A DNA stretch of 64,000 nt from Ulota crispa (GCA_963920765.1 OY987243.1:2480001-2544000); one strand, 5' to 3'; positions 11,577-24,233 are shown, counted from the first letter of the stretch. A program made the numbers and translations. The notes: generated from the letters alone by a model not told the origin.

Positions 11577-14500
11577 CTAGTTCTCAGCAGCGCTTGCAGC
11601 ACTCAAATCCACGCTCAGATCCAGCACCTGCATATCATCCATTAATTTTGGAACAGAACAGCACAATGAACAAACATGACTACCAAACAAGCAAAACCAT
11701 ACATAGTATCCAATCGTGAAAGCCATTATAAATGAGTAATCGCTCCTCATGCCAGAAAACTCATAACTTGTTTGTACCGCGCCTAATACTGCACATAAGG
11801 TAGGAGGCTCGTGAATGGACCATCTAAGGGAAAGTGCGCTTTTGTGGGAAAATCAAGGCAACTTTGTAAAATGGAAATATTTTTGGTAAAAAGCCAAAGA
11901 AGTGACATTTCTATGGCCATTTAATTTGGAATTTTCTGAGTTGGTATGAATTAACTACAATTTATTGAAGCAAAAGGTACATAGGTAGCTATTCTTGATC
12001 ATAGGTGGTAGCATTCATGATGCAAAGGCCGCTTGTAAATGGAGCACATGAGTCCTAAAAGCAACCACTACAAAGTCAAGAATGCTCCAATAAGGCTCTT
12101 AAAGCGTGCAAGCACCCATTCCATATTCTAATACTCAAATCATGATTGAGAACAAGTTCTCATTTATTTTAGTATGACATATATCTATATTTTACTGAAA
12201 GACAAATCAGAACTCAATTATGACCAATAAGCACACTCAAGAGTGGCTCATGTCACTCTCTAAAACGGTACTTACTCAAGTACAATTTCTGAACATAGAA
12301 AATGTGACCCATTTAAAAACCCCATTTAAAAACCTTTGCGCACTGTTTTTGTGACCCCACATGGTCGGTTCAAAATGCCTGGTTCGAATTAGAGCCTCCT
12401 ACCTTAGCTGAACGCATGAAAATCTTTTTTCTCTTACCAAAAAGTCACAATAAAAACAATTCTGGTCTCGTAAAAACGCTCAGTTTGCTAAAGCAGAAAG
12501 TCCCCACACCATGCCCTTGATTCAATCCACAATATCAATATGTACAAAAGACCGACCACGTATGCATCACGGCAGCTACTATATCTTTACATACACTGAC
12601 TTGCGTATACACTTGTGCTACTTATAAGCAAACAATACTTGTGCTATTTGTAAGGTGCTCAAAAAAACCAACCTTTCCTGTGATACGTGCATACATTGCA
12701 AGTACATCTTGAACAGTTGTCTCAAAGTGTGTGGTTGGATCATAGCTCTACACAATCCATATAAAATCCTGGTGTAAAATAAGAAAGGAAAAAAGGCAAA
12801 GTATAAAACTTGGTAGATCTTTCATAGTGATCTTACATACAAAAGCCTGCCCACAGAAAACACTGCCAATAGTGGTCAAGAATAGGAGAAACAGTACCTT
12901 TGAGATAAAGCAATTGTCCAGAGACGAGTCGTTGACAGGCTCATACATGTCGTGAATGTCCATGATCTTCTCATCAATTTGTCCAAGCAGTGCAAGCCCC
13001 GGTTCAAGCTCAGCCTCCGGAGTAGTGGTTTCCACTTCTGCAGAAACAAATGCTATGTACTTGCCTCGTGGTGCCACGTTGTGAGAGTGGGAGCAGCAGA
13101 ACACATACCTGCCAACAAATAACACGTCATTCGAAGTTTTATCAACAGCAACTCGTCTATTTCTAGATATTTCTACTCTGTTTCTATGCTTTGGTTGTCC
13201 TTAAGATTTTTAAGCGGTGTAATCCTGCTTTGGCTAAATGTCTATAACCACTGATCTTCGAATGGAAAACGAGGTTTGTCTACTAATCTGCAACCTCCCA
13301 CTTTGACATTGCATAAGAAATTCTTACAAGGGATGGCTCTTGTGACTCAAGACAGCAGAAAATTCAGGATACTGTACCAGCAAATTTGAAAAGCAGAAGC
13401 GAAATCGTCACTAATGACATTTTCATAATAAGCATCGAAAAAGGGAGATTTACATATCTGATCGACGGTCGAGTTGCTTCTGAGGAAGAATAATTTGAAC
13501 AGAATCAGTGTCGTCTGTGTTTGGAATGGGGTGACTCATGAAACATATTGCTCGCACGACCTTCCCAACTCTTCTGACCTGAGAATGTACAAGTGTAGAA
13601 CACAAGGTATTCATGAAAAGATTCCTAAACTGACCAAGTAAGTCCAAGCATTGAGAGAAAACTTGAATGAGAGATACTCAAGAGCTATTTAAAGACCTCA
13701 GAAAGACATAAAAACACGAGCGTTGAATTATCAAAAATAAATAAAAATCAAACCTTGTTGGGCAAATATGATGGATCGCAGACTAGCTTTTCGGTTCTTG
13801 CGGTCTCACCCTCCGAGGTAACTCCTCTGACTCGACCCATCTCGTCAAATTCGACCTGAGACCAAAATTCTCCCATGACAAGAGATAAATAGCACCACAG
13901 AGATAACTGGTAAAGAGAAACCAAATGCCAACTTGAGAGTGAGTATGGCTTTCTGAGAGGGTAAAAGCAAATCACCAAAAAAGCCTGCTGAGAAGAAAAC
14001 TGGAAAGATATCGTTGTATTGGAATGGTGTACATACCTTGCACCCAGGTTTGGCAAGCATGTAGGTGCCACCATACACTGCACTAAGTCGGGCAAACCCC
14101 TGCAAAGAAGCACGACCACATTTGTGCGAAAGTAGGGTAAGAATCAAACCGACCCACCGGCAAACAATAATAGAAGCGTCGTCAAACACACACCTCAACA
14201 CATTGCTTGTTTATCCCTGTAGTAGCCAAAATCAATAATAAAAACAGTTCATCCTTGGAGATAAGAGTAAATTCCGAAACACATTTTCAATCCTTCAAAA
14301 CATAAGAACGTGATTTCTTCTTTGTATGCAAGAGACCAAAGACAGAAACCTGGGGCAACTCTCCAAGTCCATAGAGCGGATAAATATACGGAGAACCCCC
14401 TTGAAACCGGGCCATTGAGTCCGCATACAACTGCGCACACACGGACCATGGATAGGCTTGAATATGTGTATATGTATTTCAAACAAAATTAAGAAAAGCT

Positions 14501-17500
14501 TCACAGAGAAAGTCCGTGAAGAACAGATGAAAGGACACGCAGTGTCATGTTCACATAGACGTCTTCTATCATGCAGACAATTTAAAAGTCGACTCCAGCT
14601 CTATAGAATCTTTTTTTTGTGCCAAGCAAAGAGAACCTCGCTGCTTAGGAATGGAGCAAATTCACCTTCACTCTCAGTACAGTGTCCAACGATGGCTCAG
14701 ATAGGAACCGGTCATCCCGGTGCAATGCCAGTGAATGACCTACGAAGTCGATTGTGTTGTCGTCCAATCCATATTTGCTGCATCAGGAATAATACAGCGG
14801 ATTTTAGAATTGTATGTAAACAGTGAAAATTGAACCCATCACTTAACCCCTAAAGGCCCAGCTGTCCCCCCTTGAGATTTCGGGCATGTAACTATAGCTA
14901 ATGTAGTTTTTGTGATTTTTTTAAACTTTTATTGAAGGTGGGGAATTCCAAGACCTATCTGGGAATCTAATTTTTTTTGTCATTCTCACATTTGACGAAG
15001 AAGTTATGCAAGAATTTTTGCTAGCCGGGGAGGGAGGGCAATTTGGGCAGCTCAAAAACTTCTTGAAAATTTGTATTTTCTAAAAATAGAAATCTGAAAT
15101 TGGTTCTTTAGTTTTTTTTATATGTGGGAAGCTTTGAATCATTCAACTTCAATCGATGAGATGAAAATTATGAGATGTTTTAGTTTGTGGGTAGTTATGG
15201 ATTCTCTACTCTAAAATAAACTTTGAAGTCCTTTCTTTTCCACAATTTTTAATATTTTGGAAGAAAAACTAAACCTAAGGAAGCAGATTATTTATCACAA
15301 TATTATAACCGTTGGGATTTTCATTTTTTCATTTAAGAATTAAATTCTTAACAATTTGGTGATTTGACTCATTCTCTACTTCTTTTTACTTACTATTTTC
15401 CCCCATGTGTTGTATAGTTCCAATTGATTTGAAAATTCTCCCACACATACCTAACTTGGTGTGCTACATGTAAAAAATAAACCTCAACTTTGTGTAGAGT
15501 AATTTTTTCATGTAAGTGTGAACAAAGGCTTCTGAATTTTTTTGGATAGCACAAAAAAGAAACATTTTTTTTCACTTTAGATGTAAATATCTCCCTCCTC
15601 TCCATCTAGAATGACCTGATTTTTTCCCACAATTACCTCTTCTAGTCTAAGGCAAGATCCTATGGTTGGATTTGCAAAATAAACTTTATTTCCTACTTTT
15701 CTACTCATTCCCTCAAAGTGGTAGTTAACAGTGACTTTCACTGGAGAAAACTGCTTGGGCCTTTAGGGGTTAATTATATGACATGGAGTTCACTTTTGAA
15801 AATTTTAGGCTATCATGTCTTAAGGAATTTGCACTTAACATAAGCAGAAAGGTTAGCAGCGAGATGTGTTACTCGAAAAGCTCTTTGGTTGTGACAGTTC
15901 GCAAATCCATGCCTTCGTGAGTTCTAGAATCCTCCAATTCAAAACTCTGGACAAATATGAAGAACTTACGAGCACGTCTCTTCTCGAAAATTCCCATCAA
16001 GGGAGATTTCAAAGCCTCCACATCGTTTGCTGGAACTTTGTATATCTACTCAACTTACCACGGGTGAGATAAAACTTTGTGGATGCAACATGTAATCCTG
16101 AGACACCCTAATGTCTTTGTAGATCAGGTGAACAACATAAAATTATCCTTTCATCGATTAAGTCTAAGAACTAATATTTCAACAGTATTTAAGAACAGTT
16201 AGAGTTTGCCAACTCTGAAATTCTCAAGCAACTGTTACCGTTAATTTTTTCTGTTGTTAATTAATTGGTATTCTACATTCAAAGTTCAGCAAATCATCCG
16301 GATAGCAGTACCTTTCCCTGTTTGTACACGAAGCTGCCATCCACAGCCTTGAAAAAAAGGTACTTTGTGACATCCGTGAGGATAAGGACTCTCACAAGGG
16401 CGCCGTTTGCCATCATGAACTGCAATTCAGACCTTGCATTAATGCCTGCAGATGTGGTGTTTCAATCTTAAGCATACACCCATCTCTCTATCTAGAACAA
16501 AAAGAAAATGAAGACTCCGAATACCATCAGTTGCAAGAATTGCTACAAAGATGAAAAGGAACTTTGGATGAACAAGATACTACGTGCTTCACTTTGAGCA
16601 TTTTAACTTACGTAGGATTGCGATTTTGGGTGTCGAGCCAAATCTATTGAGATCGAATCAATATCACTAAGCACAAATTCTCTAATTATGAAATACTGCA
16701 AGATTCCTTGACCAAAAAGCCCATATTTGTGGCATCGTTAGCACTTCTAGCAATATTAATAAAAACTTGGGAAATGCCGAGCACCTTGGGAACCATGTCC
16801 ACGTTGTAATCCTTACTGGACCCCAAAAACGCCGGAGGCTTTTCCTCACCCCTGAACTTCTGCCATAGCTGAGAAACAGGCCACCAGAAAACACACCGGG
16901 AGTAAGCTTGAGTCTTTTTCAGGTAAATTTGCGTGAAGTGCAGCTCTAGGCTACACGAAACCAGCTCCCGTTTTGCTGCAGCACTCTCAGTTATAAATTT
17001 AGGTAGAACCCTCAAATTGGTTATCCAGAAAGCTGAGAATAGAAAAATTAGGGTTATGTCACCACATGTTTGATGGTCTCAAGACCAGATACGTTCCAAA
17101 CATTCCATGACCTAAATTATTAATCGACATAAAAATTGTCAGATACTGTACTCTGTTTCGGCAACAGCTCGATTCGCGGGTTGGAAAGGAAGTACTGGCA
17201 ATGTTCTAAAAACTACCTGGTTGAGATTTATAGACGCCGCAGCTCCACCGTAATAGTCATTCCTGTCCATTTGAAGCACCTAAAATTCCCCAACACTATC
17301 AGAAATACCATTTGCGGTTGAGAGCAAATCCAAACAGAGGTATTGTCAATCATTCATCCCTCTCCAACACTATAAATACCACATCACCGAACCAAACAAA
17401 TGCATAATATCTCAAGCAAAAGATACAATGTACTGAGCCCCACGCACCTTCAGGCCGTCCACGGAAAGTAGGCCGCTAAGAATGCATTCTTTGAGGCCAG

Positions 17501-17534
17501 TACCAAGCACAATCACGTCATACTGCTCATCCAT
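11577..17534 (-). CDS. GDI: Rab GDP-dissociation inhibitor, copy 1 (13 exons)
   Basis: Rab GDI binds prenylated GDP-Rab, extracts it from membranes and carries it through the cytosol back to donor membranes. Exons (plus coordinates, translated from the right): 17448-17534, 17217-17279, 16785-16868, 16312-16419, 15873-16045, 14666-14777, 14350-14430, 14037-14099, 13754-13855, 13454-13578, 12898-13108, 12673-12747, 11577-11627. All introns are GT-AG, and the joined frame is open for 444 residues, the usual GDI length and too short for a Rab escort protein. Visible motifs: [12 protein letters not shown] near residue 10, MDRNDYYGG near 33, and [15 protein letters not shown] ending at 236. About 53 residues differ from copy 2 by hand count (near 88% identity), concentrated at 147-172 and in exons 6 and 11. 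Odd: residue 32 is Gln where copy 2 and GDIs generally have His (VLHMDRN). Introns 5 and 12 hold MITEs. It looks functional; expression is unknown. Confidence 0.9.
11796..12406. mobile_element. TA-flanked MITE (subfamily E) in the last intron of GDI copy 1
   Basis: The ends are TA-AGGTAGGAGGCTC and GAGCCTCCTACCT-TA. The family recurs at 33674-34001, 38392-38531 and 50403-50539. It makes up over half of intron 12 (11628-12672). Confidence 0.6.
14843..15773. mobile_element. TTAA-flanked MITE (subfamily B) filling intron 5 of GDI copy 1
   Basis: The ends are TTAACCCCTAAAGGCCCAGC and, inverted, TTAACCCCTAAAGGCCCAAG. The element is 931 bp inside a 1095-bp intron (14778-15872). It is related along its length to 32732-33676, 37396-38318 and 57291-58200. 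Both splice sites of the intron lie outside it. Confidence 0.8.
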
Positions 17535-18295
17535 GGTGCCGTGAGCGATGTGGGAGAAGCAGATCGAGTGCTGATGCGGCCAGCGTTAAAGCTGAAATCT
17601 CAACTGTCTTCACCAGCAATAAAATCCTTCGAAACAAAATGGTCGAAACTTTGCTGATTTCACGCTATGAGAGTAGATTCAATTGGCCTTTAACTCGATC
17701 CGAAAGCTATAAAGATATAAAACTCATGATTCAGAAAAGATATAGTTTCCAAACTTGGTTTCAAAATATTGCAAAAAAATACAATGCATACAAAGATGAG
17801 AAAACAAGGTATATTCAGCATTCCTTTAAAATAGGCATCTTCACAGCGCGTCACTGCACATGGAACTCCTTACCTCTCAATACAAAATGTCCAATGAAAA
17901 GACACGCGGGCATAAGTATTTCATCAATTATTCATCCCACCATAATTTTGAAATCAGTGCATGTGAATTTGACCTACACTATCAGGAGTCTTGGAGAGCA
18001 TACACAGCAATAGACACATTCAGAGATAGACGTTTTGTAAGAACAGTGCAAAACGAATTTATCATCAATTTGGTGATGTCAAATGACCTATATCACCACG
18101 GTTGTCAATTGATGATACTAAAGACCGTACCCCATAGGGCACTTGAATACAGAAAGCATTGCCGCTTACAGCATTGAATAAACATGTAAAATTGTCTTGC
18201 ACAAAAGTAGTCGACAATAGAGCCCACTCAGATTATGTATCAGAGCTCTCACAATCTACTGGAAGAAAACACCTTCAGTGTACAACACCCAATCA
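17535..18295. other. Spacer between the two GDI genes
   Basis: These 761 bp hold the 3' flank of copy 2 and the 5' flank of copy 1 on the minus strand. They should contain the copy 1 promoter, but I see no convincing TATA box or motif cluster. Short open frames here match nothing I know. Confidence 0.5.
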
Positions 18296-21200
18296 CTACT
18301 CCTCGGCAGCGCTGGCAGCGCTCAAATCGACACTCAGATCCAGGTTCTGCATTAGACCACAAATATTTATACATGTCAGAAGTCCGTTTACAAATAAGCT
18401 GATTTCACAAATTCACGTGTTCCAAAAACATGTACAAGCAGGAAACACACAAACACCATTGAGAAATGAGGATAGAGCAGCAGAGACCCCGCGCTAAGCG
18501 AGGTCAGTTCCAGCATTATGAGATTCTCACATTCCAAAAAATAGATGTGATATGCAAATAAATGCACTGACCTTTCCAGTAATCCTCGTGTACATTGAGA
18601 GCACATCTTGTACAGTCGTCTCAAAATGGGTGGTTGGGTCGTAGCTCTGTCACACGGAAACAACGATTATTCTTGTGCGAGTATTAACAAAAGATGAGAA
18701 AAGTACATCATTAAAGCGTTTGTAAGTTGCCTTAGGTGCATTGAAACGGGACAATGATAAAATTTAAAAAAAAACCCGCTGCCATCCAAGACCTGAACAT
18801 AAAAAGGATCGAAATAAGAGTAATTTCTACCTTGGAAATGAAGCAGTTGTCAAGGGAAGAATCGTTGACTGGCTCATACAAGTCGTACATGTCAATTATC
18901 TTTTCATCGATATGTCCCAGAAGTGCAAGCCCAGGCTCAAGCTCAGTCTCGGGGTTGTTAGTCTCCACTTCTGCTGAAACAAATGCGATGTACTTGCCCT
19001 TGGGTGCCACGTTGTGGGAATTAGAACAACAGAACACATACCTGCCAGCAAGTCTCAGAATGTCAATATCACATACAGAGTAAAAAAACGGGATGACTGT
19101 CGTTCCAGGAATTCCATATATTTTCAATGAAGTCACAGAGCCTTTTTAAGTTCTGGAAAATTTACAAGCATCCAAGTGGGGTTCCATATCATCCCCTATG
19201 AGACTTACATATCCGATCTGCGTCCGAGTTGCTTTTGTGGTAAGATAATTTGAACTGAATCGGAATCAGTGGTGTTTGGGATAGGGTGGCTCATAAAGCA
19301 GATGGCACGCACCACCTTCCCAACCTTCTTCACCTGAAGAAACAACGAAGCTCTCACATTTACAAATGTCCATGAATTTCAAAATCGATTGATGGGGCCT
19401 TCAAAAACACAATTAAGTGATCACGTACCTTATTGGGTAAATATGAAGGGTCACAGACAACTTTCTTGGCCTTAGCTGTCTCACCCTCAGAGGTAACTCC
19501 ACGGACTGAACCCATCTCATCAAACTCAACCTAAATAACCACGAGCCAAGAAAAACTCCAGGAATTAGCTTCTGCTGACGTGAATGATAATCGAAACAAC
19601 ACCACGACAGCAGTAGAAACAACAAAATTTACATTGAAAAATGTTTATGTACCTTGCATTCAGGTTTGGCAAGCATGTAGGTTCCTCCATACACAGCACT
19701 GAGACGAGCAAATCCCTGAAAACACACAATTTTGCAGATTCCCAAGTGAAAAATTGTATCAGAGCATCAAACCAATTACTCAGTACAAAATCAATACAGA
19801 AACCCAAATGAAAAATCCGAGTACAGTACAGTCAATAAGAGTGTCAAAGACTGCGGGCGTCAAATCTGGTAGAAGACAAACCTGTGGCAACTCCCCGAGA
19901 CCATAGAGTGGATAGATATAAGGCGATCCCCCTTGGAACCGGGCCATTGACTCAGCATACAACTGCACCAGCACAATACTAAACATGTTAATGACTGAAA
20001 AGAGAAAAAATAGTATCACCAAACAAAAAGGATTCAAGTCCTTCCTGAAGGTTTATGATATGACGAAAACTAATTGACTGTAATGCGTTATGGTGCAGAC
20101 AAGAGGTGAGGATATCAACCTTCACTCTCTTCACAAAATCGAATGCTGGCTCAGACAAGAATCGGTCATCACGGTGCAACGCCAAAGAATGTCCAATGAA
20201 GTCAATGGTGTTGACGTCCAATCCAAACTTTCTGCATGACATATAAAATAATGAGTTACAGAGCTTAACAGAAGCATTCGCAAATATTATTTTTTGTAGA
20301 GACCCCACACGATCATGTCTGCCAAAATCATGAAGGCCATATTTAGTTGCTTTGGGTTGAGGTACTGTACTCAAAGAGCTCCTTTGTTGTAACAGTCCGC
20401 AGGTTCATTCCTTCGTGTGTCTTCATATCCTCCTCTTCGTAGTTCTGGACAAAGATGAAAAACTTGCGAGCACGCCTCTTCTCAAATAGTCCCATCAAGG
20501 GCGACTTTAATGCCTCGACATCGTTGGATGGCACTTTATAGACCTGTAATTGCATTTAGAAAACTTAGCCTTGCAAACTTCGCAAACTTTGTCTAAGATA
20601 CCTCAATAATAGAAGTATATTCAAATCGCCGTGTCTAGAATCCCGAAAGCAATCACAAAAACTACATACGAACAATCTGAATCAGTAATTGGCTACAAAA
20701 ATTCATATACAAACCTTTCCTTGCTTGTAGACGTAGCTCCCGTCCACAGCCTTGAACAACAGGTATTTAGTGACGTCCGTGTGGATGAGAACTCTCACGA
20801 GAGCGCCGTTTGCCATCATAAACTATATTTTAAGAAGAAATAAAAGGTGAATTAAAATCTTGAAATAGCTACCTCTTTGTAACATACCAATTCTTTCTGC
20901 ACCGTCGAATTAACACAACGTTGTTCTCCTCTAAATAAACATTCCAATGCTATGTTAGAAGCACTCAAAGACATATGATTTAAGGTCAGGTGTACAGTGG
21001 GAGGAGATTGGGAAATCTTAACTAGACACCCAACTCTAGTGATCCCAAATATGATTTCACTTTTAGCTCAAGTGGGTAAAAACACTACTAAAAAGCTAAA
21101 ATTATCAAACTTAACACTGCTAAATTCCCAAACTTTTTAACTACATGAAAATTCTGGTAGCAATCCTACAAAATTTAGCCGATTCAAAGATTGCTCTCCA

Positions 21201-22703
21201 ACTCCTCATTTCGCAATCTTTTTGTCCCCCCACTGTACTGTACATACCTACTATTTCTATGCTCATAATCAAAAGTGTACATGCGGCATTAACGATCTAG
21301 TCACTGCTAGTTCATTGAATAGAAATCAAACTGCAATTAAAATACGTAGCCAAGTAGGCTTACCTTTGGAACCATATCCACGTTGTACTCTTTGCTTGAG
21401 CCCAGGAAGGCTGGCGGTTTCTCGTCTCCTCTGAACTTTTTCCATAACTGTGACAACAGAAATAACAACATAGAAGTGATGATTATCAAAGAATCTCCTT
21501 AATTGATGACAATAAACATTCTAGAAGCTCGAAGAAACTCAAAGATTCATTGAAGAGTTCGTCCTTCTGGTTCAACGATACAAACATTCAGATATATTTG
21601 TCAAGCTGATTCCAGAAGATGTTATTGTCATGAGACTAAATCAGGTGAAGTAGAAAAAAAATCTCGAAATCTTGGTTTCAAAAGTGTATTTGCACCCAAA
21701 AGACAGGATCTGAAACCCCTAGAGCCCAAATGGCCACAGCGCCCCACTTCTATATCACGGGAATTGAAATGAATCATCCACAAGGGTTTAAGGAAAGTAG
21801 CAAAAAGCATACCTAAAGTTTTGACCGATGCTGAAAGTTACTATAATCGAAAATGGACTTCTTGTGTATAGAATATGCACTAAGGAATTAAGGTCTAGAC
21901 GAACATATGTATACAGAAGCCTACTAATTTCCGAGGAACAAGTGGAGAGAAAGGCGGTTCTTAAGCTGAAAAACTGCGATTGGACCTACTAGGGCATGTG
22001 CGATGACCATTTTATATCAATAAATCCAATCATTTGTGACTTCAACAAGTTTGGAAGATGAATTTATTGACCTAAAAAATGATCTACGATCAAGACTAGA
22101 AAAATCAACAGATAAAAATACAACCCGAAATGAAACAGGGCATTGAATTCGTACTCACCTGATTCAAATTTAAAGAGGCAGCAGCTCCTCCATAGTAGTC
22201 ATTCCTGTCCATATGAAGCACCTGAAAGAAGAAACAAAAACCGTACATCATCATCCACCTAAAAGTGCAACGGATTCCGAGCAACTCCACACACCGGCAT
22301 CAGCCTGAACAGTTTCCCAGGATGCTAACTAAAGAGTACATTAGAATCCATCGCTGCGGCATCCACACGCATGCTTGCTACATGTGACACACAAAGTGTT
22401 CACGTCATAGCAACAATACCGACTTCCACATCCATCGCCGAATTCATCAAGAAAAATCCCACCATCCACCTCCACATAATTAGGTCTCACATACACGCTA
22501 CCCTCGGGCAAAACAGAGACCGATCTGGCAGCAGCACCCTAGATCCTACCAGTGCGCGAAGAAGTGGAGAGGGAGGGGACAGAGTAAGCGAGTGAGGGAG
22601 GGAGTAAGTGAGTAACCTTGAGACGATCGACGGAGAGGAGACCGCTGAGGATGCATTCCTTGAGGCCGGTGCCGAGCACGATGACATCATACTCTTCGTC
22701 CAT
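18296..22703 (-). CDS. GDI: Rab GDP-dissociation inhibitor, copy 2 (13 exons)
   Basis: Same role as copy 1: recycling of GDP-bound Rab GTPases between membranes and cytosol. Exons (plus coordinates, translated from the right): 22617-22703, 22159-22221, 21364-21447, 20715-20822, 20371-20543, 20120-20231, 19882-19962, 19653-19715, 19429-19530, 19209-19333, 18831-19041, 18572-18646, 18296-18346. All splice sites are GT-AG; lengths sum to 1335 nt, giving 444 residues plus a stop. The start [13 protein letters not shown] is the standard GDI N-terminus. Conserved blocks: dinucleotide-fold motif near residues 8-20, [12 protein letters not shown] at 30-41, [20 protein letters not shown] about 222-241, [16 protein letters not shown] from 334, and C-terminal [15 protein letters not shown]. 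Every exon has the same length as in copy 1, so the pair arose by tandem duplication of an intron-bearing gene. This copy is closer to consensus and its introns lack recognisable MITEs. Confidence 0.95.
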
Positions 22704-23032
22704 GGTGCAGGGAAGCGCCTGAGCAGCGAAGACAGCACGGGCGGGACAAAGCAACAAACGAGGAGCAGGAGGATCTAGATCTACGAAAGAATTCGGGTTC
22801 TGAGGAGATCCGCTGTGCGGGGCGGGCAAGAGACAGGAAGACGAGAGAGACGAGAGAGTGAGAGACGGGATCACGGGAGGGCAGAGATGGCAAAAGCGCA
22901 CGCTGGTGCGGGACGCCCATGTTGGTATGGTAGGGGAGTGAAACCAAGTGCCACGTCACATGACACGTCACGTGCCACCTCAGCATGCAAGCGTGGACCA
23001 TCCTCATCGTTAGTGCAAACAAGCAAACTTGT
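22704..23032 (-). promoter_or_regulatory. 5' leader and proximal promoter of GDI copy 2 with ACGT-motif cluster
   Basis: The region upstream of the copy 2 ATG is GA-rich on the plus strand (CT-rich in the transcript sense) at about 22800-22880, as in many plant 5' leaders. About 250 bp from the ATG, positions 22951-22976 pack three ACGT cores: CCACGTCA, ACACGTCA and a CACGTG G-box. The first core reads TGACGTGG on the gene's strand, a bZIP-type site. Regulation through these motifs is inference. Confidence 0.5.
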
Positions 23033-23475
23033 TTAGCCCATGAAGGGGCCTTGGACTCTGGAGATACGATACCCAATACAGTCACAATCAGTATTCAGAA
23101 GTTTGAATCAGTTGGAAATTAACTCCTAAACATCTGGCCGTGCCGCTCCGACCAATATAATATGGGATATTTTTCTTGTATTTGGAATGGATCCACACCT
23201 CTATTACATTTGAGACCAATAAAGAAGCTAGAGAATAGATCAATGCGGTTCTAGTGGGCTACTTGAGATTCCAAATTAAAGTTCCTTATTGGTAGCAAAT
23301 GACAATTATACGTCAGTGTATGTATTATGCCCTATGGACATTTAAGGGTTAAGCGTTACAATCATACATATTGAAGGGTTGTATGATGGTGGGTGCATAA
23401 AAAAATTTGGGAAACCCTCAGAGCAGCTCAAATACGTCTGTACATACGGCCACAAAGGGCTTTTGGGCTATTTAG
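23033..23475. mobile_element. Degenerate subfamily A MITE carrying a nested TTAA element
   Basis: It matches 189-420 along its length (shared phrase GAAGGGTTGTATGATGGTGG). Both flanking tetramers have decayed to TTAG. Removing the nested element (23119-23352) leaves 213 bp, against 232 bp in the relative. Confidence 0.65.
23119..23352. mobile_element. Nested TTAA MITE, subfamily K
   Basis: The ends are TTAACTCCTAAACATCTGG and, inverted, TTAACCCTTAAATGTCC. It is inserted exactly at a TTAA that is present once, unoccupied, in the relative at 189-420. Related copies lie at 27160-27322 and 55499-55732. Confidence 0.75.
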
Positions 23476-23503
23476 TTTGCTCCAAAAGGGTAGGGCCGTA
23501 GGG

Positions 23504-23863
23504 AGTTGGGGTTAGATGGCATGTTGTTTTGGCTGGGGCCCGTGCTCGACACCTTGCCCAGTCCCCTGCCTGAACCATTCTCTCGCGTTTGGTCATGCCT
23601 TCAGTTTTTGAAACTTGTGATTGAACCCCTTCACCTGCTGTTGTGCTCTCTTGAAATTTGGTTAGTAATTGGTTCCTTCACTGATGTGCTCATGTACTAG
23701 TTACTAATCAAATTCTAGAAAGCATAACAGCAGGTGAAGGGGCTCAATCACAAGTTTTGAAACTGAAGGCAAGGCCAGACGCAAGAGAATGGTTCGGGCA
23801 TGGGACTGGACAGGGTGTTGAGCACGGGCCCTAGCCAAAACGGCATGCCATCTAACCCTAGCT
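23504..23863. mobile_element. Foldback MITE with 10-bp target duplication
   Basis: Two long arms (AG(T/C)T(G/A)GGGTTAGATGGC inward) nearly meet around 23695. They are flanked by the direct repeat GGCCGTAGGG at 23494-23503 and 23864-23873. The size and duplication length fit Mutator-like foldbacks. The interior is GC-richer than its surroundings. Confidence 0.65.
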
Positions 23864-23919
23864 GGCCGTAGGGGGTTTCAAAGCATGTCAATGTCGAGTG
23901 TTTGGGGTAAAACAAATTA

Positions 23920-24233
23920 GGAAAAACTTCATAGATATCTCTAAAGTTTGCAATATTTTCATAGATATCTTGACTTTTTCAAAAATATCACAAACACCCT
24001 TGGACCAAAAATTTAATTAGGCGTCTGTTTTGTTGTGCGTGTCACTTCCCTTCTTCCTTTGTGCGCATGCATAACAGGAAAGAAGTAGTGTGCGCACAAA
24101 GGGAGAAAGAAGTGACATGCATAACAAAACAAATACCTAAATTTTTTAATCCAAGGATATTTATGATATTTCTGAAAAAGCAGGGACATCTATGAAAATA
24201 TTGCAAACTTCAGGAGTATCCATGATATTTTCC
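23920..24233. mobile_element. Foldback MITE, Mutator-type
   Basis: The arms share AAGTTTGCAATATTTTCATA and its complement and meet around a GTGCGCA-containing centre near 24070. Flanks AAACAAATTA (23910-23919) and AAACAAACTA (24234-24243) look like a 10-bp duplication with one change. The termini resemble those of 6752-7231. Confidence 0.6.

Noticed and set aside
11577-17534. GDI copy 1 as a pseudogene
   Set aside because: All 13 exons are present with unchanged lengths, GT-AG splice sites and an open frame to a normal stop.
22487-23085. Minus-strand frames of 83-132 residues upstream of GDI copy 2
   Set aside because: They read through the CT-rich leader and exon 1 in wrong registers.
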